From assembly GCA_946894095.1 (NCBI GenBank), contig OX335644.1:5127595-5191594 (forward strand): DNA of 64,000 bases, read 5' to 3'. Shown piece by piece: positions 58,001 to 64,000 of the stretch. Below the pieces are notes generated by a model. It saw nothing but the letters and a program-made list of their open reading frames with translations, had not been told where the DNA came from and did not search any database. Source of the stretch: Incurvaria masculella (Eukaryota > Arthropoda > Insecta > Lepidoptera > Incurvariidae). The stretch's first letter is position 1, and the number at the start of each line of letters is the position of its first letter. Both the position numbers and the translations under genes were made by a program.

Positions 58001-59601
58001 TCATCAGACATCTAGTTCGATCAAACAAAACTATTTTGAGCAAAGTTTTGGATCTCTGACAAGAAATGTGGGCGTGATCTTCTTTCCCCTTTTCTATGGG
58101 GAGATGAGCGGGGTGGGCCACCTTAAGGTGCCCGACGACGCCCCTGGGATTTCGGACTTACAGGGGAACTGCGCAAACTATGCTGGCCATGAGCTAATCA
58201 TGAGCTAAATAAATATTTGATCATTTACACGTTCCAAAGTACAAAGAAAACCGATGGTATGTTTTTCGTAACGCGACCGAGCTTAGCACAGCCCGGGTAT
58301 TGCGATTAATCGTTCTATTGCTCTGGTTTAGGATATTCACGACGATGGTGGGCCACAAAGTCTCGCTGAAGGAGCTAGCGGGAGAACTGCAAAAGCGCGG
58401 CGTGCAGCACACGCACACGGAGTTCTGTCAGGGCCGCACCACGCGTTGGGGGCTCGCATGGACCTTCCGCGACAACTGTCCTCCGCTGCTATCGGGTGAG
58501 GCCAGCTTCTAAATTTAAAACTATCCATCATATTTGTCGAACCCGGTGTGCGATGCTGTACCACTTTAGTGCTCTGGAGTTACGGTAATGGTTACGGAGT
58601 AATGGTAACTCACTGAAGAGGTCCTGACTTCGCGATTGAAGACGAAACATGTTGGCCCAGTAAGGGATTCACATTGTAAGTTCGACCAATGTTATGGTCC
58701 AGCAATGGTGAATGGAAGGTTTCGGAATATTATACTGAGAATGTAGCAGTTTGACTGTGATTGGAATAATGTTTTGGGAATAATGTGTGCTTTTCATTGG
58801 CTTTGTTCTATGAGCTCAATCCATGACAAAATTCAATAATATTCCGTGATTCCTAAAATGAGTGCTCATACTATTAGGGCCCATCCGATGTTTGAAGGAA
58901 GTGGACAAGCAAAATGTTTTACTTACTAATTCTTGACGGAGTTCATGAGTTTAATGGCAGTGTTCTATCAATTTCCAGTACCTCCAAGAACTGAGAGTCG
59001 CAAGAAAAACACCCCCATGGCATTTGTGGTCCCGCCGCTACCGAACATCACCTACGACACTGAGTCGGTCAGCAAGCAGATCAAAGTGATCCTCGACCGG
59101 CTGAGCATATCTCACAAGCTGCTCAGGAAGAAAGGACATAAGATATCTATGGAATTAAAAGCTTACGCGGACACATGGTCCAACCAGAGGAGGAAAAGAA
59201 GGCAACTGAAACGTCTAGAATCAGAGGCTGCCAAGAAATCAAAACTCGAAGATATGGCCACCAACAGCAATATAAAAGAAACATTGAAGAATAATAATGT
59301 TGATTTTGAATCAAAACAGCAGAGTGATTTAAACTGCCTCGGAAATAAAGAAGAGTCAACTATAGATCCCTCGTCAAAAAATGAAGACGACAGCACAGAA
59401 AGTAAACCACCCATCAAACTTCTGAGCAAGAGTCGAGAGTCTAATAATACAGAGTTAAGAAGGGAAATAATTTTACATGCGCTGCTCACTATTGGGAAAC
59501 AAGATGACGACATAGTTTTGGATATGGAATTTGTTAGTGGAACATCTGGAAAAGATGGGATGCATCAGATTGTTCAGTTTATTAAAAACAACTGGAAATG
59601 A
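52076..59601 (+). CDS. METTL16: RNA N6-adenosine methyltransferase METTL16
   Basis: Seven exons: 52076-52180, 54509-54713, 55026-55166, 56022-56157, 57038-57154, 58332-58495, 58979-59601. Splice sites and phases close, giving 496 aa. The enzyme methylates U6 snRNA and, in animals studied, SAM-synthetase mRNA hairpins, using S-adenosylmethionine. The N-terminal MHPRNVYRKPPDFSQLALKY matches the RNA-binding module. GIDIGTGACAVYPLL is the SAM-binding loop, the catalytic NPPF is residues 178-181, and TEFCQGRTTRWGLAWTF is the typical C-terminal part of the fold. The last exon is Lys/Ser/Glu-rich and ends with a small domain like a shortened vertebrate conserved region (human protein about 560 aa). 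Start ATG 52076 lies only 150 bases from the neighbouring transposon end. Introns 1, 3, 4 and 5 carry mobile elements. Confidence 0.93.
52312..53387. mobile_element. TA-flanked non-autonomous DNA transposon
   Basis: A 1076-base element in METTL16 intron 1. The ends TAGTCGAGCCGTTCT... and their inverse form inverted repeats of about 33-35 bases with one mismatch, bordered by TA at 52310-52311 and 53388-53389. That suggests a Tc1/mariner-type element. The interior is AT-rich and encodes no transposase. Confidence 0.8.
55440..55512 (+). repeat. Truncated AACCGACTTC-family repeat
   Basis: Starts TTAACCGACTTCAAAAAAAA and continues AAGTTCTCAATTTGTTGGA, like the start of 854-1020. It is cut where the MITE pair begins. 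Confidence 0.55.
55515..55682. mobile_element. Harbinger-like MITE, copy 5
   Basis: A complete mirrored element in METTL16 intron 3, flanked by TCA at 55512-55514 and 55683-55685. The centre carries CTTGTATAGACGAAATCTCAA, inverted relative to the other copies. Confidence 0.78.
55686..55841. mobile_element. Harbinger-like MITE, copy 6, in tandem with copy 5
   Basis: Starts right after the shared TCA (55683-55685) and ends before another TCA (55842-55844). The left end is shortened (GGCTGTAACATAAACGAAG); the right end is CTATTTATCTCAGCC. Confidence 0.75.
56362..56745 (-). repeat. SINE copy with a 5S-rRNA-like head
   Basis: The body and tail match the tRNA-head SINE (GCCATGCCAGGACCTTCC, ATGCGATGGTACCAACCCGG). 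Read on the minus strand, the head at 56650-56720 is instead CCGAAGTTAAGCAACGCTGG...GGTCTTGGATGGGTGACC. That is the 3' half of 5S rRNA, with its internal promoter boxes. It lies in METTL16 intron 4. Confidence 0.7.
56750..56975 (+). repeat. Headless SINE body, inverted to its neighbour
   Basis: Plus-strand body and A-rich tail of the same family (GGTCCTCGCATGGCACCTAA, ATTAGCCATCCGTGTCCAG), directly facing the 56362-56745 copy in METTL16 intron 4. Confidence 0.7.
57260..57475 (+). repeat. SINE body copy
   Basis: Lies in METTL16 intron 5 and matches the body (ACTAGGTGGTAGGGTTAATC, GGCCCTGGCATGGAAC, TAAGCCATCCATCC). It lacks the head and most of the A tail. Confidence 0.7.
57632..58122 (-). mobile_element. 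TTAA-flanked piggyBac-like MITE, copy 3
   Basis: A 491-base inverted copy in METTL16 intron 5 with TTAA at 57628-57631 and 58123-58126 and ends GGTGGCCCA / TGGGCCACC. It is complete, including ACTTTCGGACCTTATAACTT. Confidence 0.82.
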
Positions 59602-60690
59602 GTATTTGTTTTTTATTCTATCAGTTAACTTACATGCTATATTGCTACATAGTTATAATTTTTAAGAAGTCAGACTGATTGCCCGTGATTTTTTAGAATT
59701 ACTCTTACCACAATGACCTAAGAAGCGAAAAGGAAAGAGATCACATCATCGTGATCACACAGGACAAATACATGCTGTCAGTTGGGAGAGTAGAGGAGAG
59801 GCAGGTACCGGGTAATGCACACATGACGATCGTGTCACATTCTCCAAGGGTCGTGTCACACGTGTCAGGTAACTCTCGCTCTGAGCTGGAAGCGTACAAA
59901 TTGGCAGGAAAAATTGTGTGAGAAATTTTTGAGACCGTCTACTAGAAGTAGCACTTATGTTCGCCACGTTTCACCCAATGTTTTAGGTAAACATGTGGCC
60001 AGCCCATTGCTGTCATCTTGCTATTGCTACAGAGCTTAAAATACCCAAATTAGTGGGTTTTCCGATGCATTTTCCACTTGAGCATTTGGTTTTTACATAA
60101 ATTCACTTATCAAACTTGGACGTTGGTAACGGTTTTCAACCACTTCTTCCTGGAGGCAGGAGCACGGCTCAATGGTTAGAAACCAAATGCCTGTGCTTGA
60201 GGAGAGGGAAGATCCTGGCATGGCAGCAAAACGCTTCGTGACTTCAATGTATAAAAAAGAATTGCTTTCATTGGAAATTTCTTTCCTTAAATTTAATTTA
60301 AAAATATACCTTGCATGTGGATCTCAAGTTTTTAACGTACATAGAATATTGAAATATACAAGACCCACCATATGTATTATTCTATTTATGTAATTTGATT
60401 TAAATTATGAAACAAGCATTTAAAACAAGGAAAATCGTTACATAAGTACATTAGTATTTACCTACCGACTATCTTGTGGGTTCATTTCCGTTCTAAATTC
60501 ATGATTTATCAGAATACCACTTGCTATTTACATTTGTTTCCTAATCATTTTGTTCTGAAAAAAAAAAAGAATTGTCTGAATACAATAATAAATAAAAAAA
60601 CCACAGGAGAAATACAATAAAAATACTGTTCTACCTTAAATAGCCAAATAAATGCATGTTAATAAAATAATACCACTCGACAATAGCCAA
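59602..60690. other. Intergenic between METTL16 and the HMG20-like gene
   Basis: Convergent 3' ends with no gene in between. An AATAAATAAA run near 60585 is a late candidate polyadenylation site for METTL16. 59740-59960 is slightly GC-richer but shows no recognised feature. Confidence 0.45.
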
Positions 60691-63600
60691 TCAATTAGGT
60701 AACTCCGTTCGGTTAAGTATTTCCCGCGCCTGCTTGAAAATAGCGTTACCCTTGGTCTCGGCAAGACTCTGCAGAGCGTCCGCAAACTCCTCGATGTTTG
60801 CGTCCGTGAGTCCACTCTGCAAGCCTGCAACAAAATACAGCAGTCCGTTAGCAAAATGTGAATTGCGCACTGTTGATTTAAAAATTACACATCAAAGCTG
60901 GCCTCACGGATGACGTCACCTAAACTTTATTTCGACTTGGAAATATGTGCATGATAATTTATTCCTTTAGACTACGCCATAGATTAAAAAGGAAGGCATA
61001 GATAGCTAACGTCTTACATGCAAAACTCGCCGACAACTGCTTATTTTCGCTGGCACTTTGACATTTCTTACCGGCCACACTCCCAGAACTAGTTACAATG
61101 TCATTAAATTAAACTTGATTACGAATTTGCCAAGTGAGGCGTGATGAAAGTTTTACATTTTAACTATAAAAACCGGCCAAGTGCGAGTCGGACTCACATA
61201 CGAAGGGTTCCGTACCATCGTACAAGATTTAACACAAAAACAATCCAGTTTTTTGTATGGGCCCCCCCTTAAATTTTTATTATTTTTTTAATTTTACCTA
61301 TTTGTTGTTATGAAAATTTCAGCCCCTATCACGGTTCATGAGATACAGCCCTGTGACAGACGGACGGACAGAAGGAGGTACGGACGAACAGCGGAGGCCT
61401 AGTAATAGGGTTCCGTTTTCACCCTTCGGGTACGGAACCCTAATTAAGTAATTTCATTGTAAATATAAAATAACATTGCTTTTCATTGGTTTCTATTCAA
61501 TGTATTCTGAGATGTGAATTGCAACGCCACCTGTGGACTTTTATCCTCTTACTACACTTTTAACTATTCTGGCAGTGACGGAACATGGCGCTAGTTAGAA
61601 ATGTCTTAGTACCAGCGAAAATAAGCAGTTTTCAGTGAATTTCGTAGGTTGTAAGACGTTAGCTGTCAATACATTCCTCTTGATTCTATGACCCTGCTGC
61701 GCTCACTCGGCGCGACACCGTCGATACCGGCAAGCGACGCAGGCGGAACCTACCCGGCAGCGTGACCCTCCTGAGCGCCTGGTTGAGCGCGTGCACGAGC
61801 GCGGTGCGGTGAGCGCGCAGCGTCGCCGCGCGCTCCGCCGCCGCCGCCGCCTCCGCGCGCAGCCGCCCTGCCGCGCTCGCCACCTCCTCCGCGTGACGCT
61901 GCAGGATCGCGTTCTGCCAACAATTAAACAGTTTGCATAAGGCACCAGGGGCCACTCCTGGAGGGACAGAGGGCCTTAGAAATGGGCAATGTTGCTGTAG
62001 CCAGAGAGGCCAGAGAGTAGCCAGAGAGGCTTAAAGAAACTGTTGATTTTCATTCATTCATTCATTAAAAATGTACATGAAAGTAAATCCCTAGCGCGGC
62101 TAGGCCAGCCAGCTGGACGCGTGTCTGGCAGTGGCTAAGCAACGCGGTCAGATAAGTCGGAACTGATCTCGTCGCAGGGTTGCCCGTCAAGCGGGGCCCG
62201 GGAACCTCAGCTACTTTAAAATAAATGAAAAAAAAAAACATTATCAGATCAGTAAAATTATAATGGATTGCATTCTAAGCCCGGATACACGCCTTTCTTA
62301 AAAACGTTACTTTACAAAAAGTTTTAAGTGGAAGTGAATTTATTTGTTTTGCAAAATGTGTAGGACAAAAGTTCAAAGCCTAGAATTCGTGGTTTGAAGA
62401 AACGCCCGCACTCCCTGGACACTTGGTTTTTGCATTTCCACCGGACTGTTTCCTTCTCATTGCATTTTCGCATCTTTCACGCGTCCTCTCCCCATCGCCT
62501 AGCAGGTGCCAGAACCCGTTCGACTAACCTGCTGCTCGTAGTCGACGTACTGCTTGCGCAGCTGCCGCAGCTCCGCCTCCCGCTGCTTGTTGTGCTGCAG
62601 GAACTGCTCCGTGAAAATGGGTACGTCGGTCTCCCCGCACACTCCGCTGAGCTCCTCGCCCTGTCATCAGGCATGGAGACCTCCTTTTTTTATGCAGGGA
62701 GTGGGGTCATGTTACAGGGGGTCCATTCAGATAAGAGTGAGTTCGAGTTCGGGAGTGAGTTAACCTAAAAATAGCTGGGAAATATATTATTATTATAATA
62801 ACGGGAACCATGATTTATACTTCCGACGTATTTGCGGGACGGACCAGATTTTTATCTAACTGTAATGATGTTCAAGAAGTGTGGAAACATTACTATTTAA
62901 AAAAGTGAGTTGATATTTAGTGACGAATTCGAACTCACTCTTTCCCTGAATGGACCCCCAGATCCATAAAGTAAACAGTAAATAGAGTCGTACAATAGAG
63001 TCTATGCGGAAAGAGAACCGTCGTAGCGTACAAAGGAACCGATATTAGCATAACTATCATTTTTGGCCGCAGCTTTAACTGTTTATACTTTCCATGATAC
63101 TTTTGTGTATAAGGGGACTAAGTTTTTTTTAGGGCAGAGTTGAGATACGGTGTTTATAATAATAAAAAAATAATAATAACAGTGTGTTACCAGGAAAAAG
63201 CTGATAGACAAAAAAAAAAACAAAACATGACAACGTTAAACCTCAGGAAAGGATGGTAACTTGCGGTGGAATCACTAGTCGCCATGAGGTTTTTAAAGAA
63301 CTGGGATATAAGTATATAAAAATATATTCTAGTTGAGCGACATGACATTGAGGCCGATAAAGTATTCACAATAAAAAAAATCAACACCTTGCACAAACAT
63401 GTTTTGGGCGAACATCATGCATTTGTAAACCAGGGCTTTTGGGCTAGGTATGATATTTATATAGCACAGGAAAAATAGGATTTTTTGGAGGCACAATGTG
63501 TACATCAGTGAAACTTTGCTCATAACTTCATCTTGCTAGTATAAATGAGGATTTTCAGGTCCCTATATACAAATACATAATATAATTTTGCACATTACAT

Positions 63601-63863
63601 ATTGTATAGGTTTTTTATTATTAAACAAAATTAAAATAGTTTTGGCGGCAGTGAACCATCGTGCTTTAAGTTTGACCAACTAATGGTATTTCTATTAATA
63701 ACCGTTTTATAATAATAATGTGCATGCACCGAAGCGGGCGTGACGGGAGGTTTAGGTCGAGGCGGGGTCTGCTGACGCGGCGGCATGACGGGCACCGGCT
63801 GCGCTGCAGGTGCTGCAGTGGTGTTGTTCTGTGTTGCCGCTGGCTCTCCCAAGCACTGTGTTC
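60691..63863 (-). CDS. HMG20A/HMG20B-like chromatin protein, C-terminal part
   Basis: Four minus-strand exons with closing phases: 63863-63730, 62660-62529, 61913-61754, 60824-60691 (TGA). The first visible exon is an Ala/Pro/Gln-rich linker ([24 protein letters not shown]). The next holds [33 protein letters not shown], then [21 protein letters not shown], a long coiled coil. The last reads [18 protein letters not shown]...[10 protein letters not shown]. This arrangement matches the region after the HMG box in HMG20A/B, which act with the LSD1/CoREST histone demethylase complex. The HMG box itself and the start must lie beyond the right edge; I searched 62660-63730 and saw none. The Ala/Arg-rich coil exon is extremely GC-rich. 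The 5' boundary of exon 63863 needs one base from the previous exon. Confidence 0.82.
61171..61447 (+). repeat. Lepidopteran SINE-like repeat, complete copy
   Basis: In the last intron of the HMG20-like gene, opposite strand to it. Starts ACCGGCCAAGTGCGAGTCGG, then GAAGGGTTCCGTACC, TCACGGTTCATGAGATACAG and GACGGACGGACAG, and ends GGGTACGGAACCCTAATTA. Confidence 0.78.
61914..62528. other. Intron of the HMG20-like gene
   Basis: No exon seen. A short ATTC microsatellite lies near 62053-62066. A GC-rich block with an A-rich end (about 62095-62240) looks like an unclassified short interspersed repeat. Confidence 0.4.
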
Positions 63864-64000
63864 CTGCAACAACAATGAAATATTTATTGTTATTTGAATT
63901 TATTTAATGGATAAGACATTACGGTTCTTTCATGGATTTGAGGTTATCCAACGACATGTACATTGATATCTCTATCATTGAAGTTAAAATGCTTTTGCAT
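63864..64000 (-). other. Intron sequence at the right edge
   Basis: AT-rich sequence upstream of the first visible HMG20-like exon; no exon recognised. Confidence 0.45.

Noticed and set aside
61686..61955. Two minus-strand frames continuing past the HMG20-like exon
   Set aside because: Only 61754-61913 has splice-consistent coding sense; the extensions read into introns.

Overview
The window is animal nuclear DNA and almost certainly lepidopteran (moth or butterfly). Genes are split by GT/AG introns. The intergenic and intronic DNA is full of repeat types I recognise from moth genomes: a SINE-like repeat carrying CCGGCCAAGTGCGAGTCGG, the AACCGACTTC...GAAGTCGGTT element, RTE and Jockey non-LTR retrotransposons, TTAA-flanked and TTA-flanked MITEs, and a Helitron-like 3' end. 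There is no prokaryotic architecture. All gene identities come from reading the translations against family knowledge; no database search was run.

Host genes in order: (1) the last exon of an orcokinin-type neuropeptide precursor (+, to 702); (2) Mediator subunit MED1 (+, 8542-29598, 12 coding exons, 1604 aa, every splice phase closes); (3) an ecdysteroid-kinase-like/CHK gene broken by a stop codon and a frameshift (+, 33610-34931); (4) the mRNA export adaptor Aly/REF (-, 36380-39814, 4 exons, 271 aa); (5) the U6/MAT2A-type RNA methyltransferase METTL16 (+, 52076-59601, 7 exons, 496 aa); (6) the C-terminal half of an HMG20A/B-like chromatin protein (-, 60691-63863, continuing past the right edge). 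They are unrelated housekeeping or neuronal genes and form no pathway, although MED1, Aly, METTL16 and HMG20 all act in nuclear gene expression.

Mobile DNA dominates the rest. An RTE-type element at 40606-45855 is bounded by a target-site duplication and sits inside a TTAA-flanked MITE. Its ORF1 and ORF2 lie in one reading frame, separated by a single TAG whose 3' context matches the known readthrough consensus. A Jockey-type element (about 16279-21072) lies in MED1 intron 8; its reverse transcriptase has lost a catalytic aspartate and its 5' junction is a perfect inverted copy of the flank. A DNA transposon at 47491-51925 has about 31-bp inverted ends, clustered subterminal repeats and an intact two-exon, 613-aa transposase-like gene of a family I cannot place in a classical superfamily. 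A 54-bp satellite-like array fills 3440-4617.

The strongest leads are the TAG-CAA-CCA junction of the RTE element, the poorly classified transposon at 47.5-51.9 kb, the SINE copy with a 5S-rRNA-like head in METTL16 intron 4, the inverted SINE pair flanking Aly exon 3, and the relic tandem copies of MED1 exon 8.
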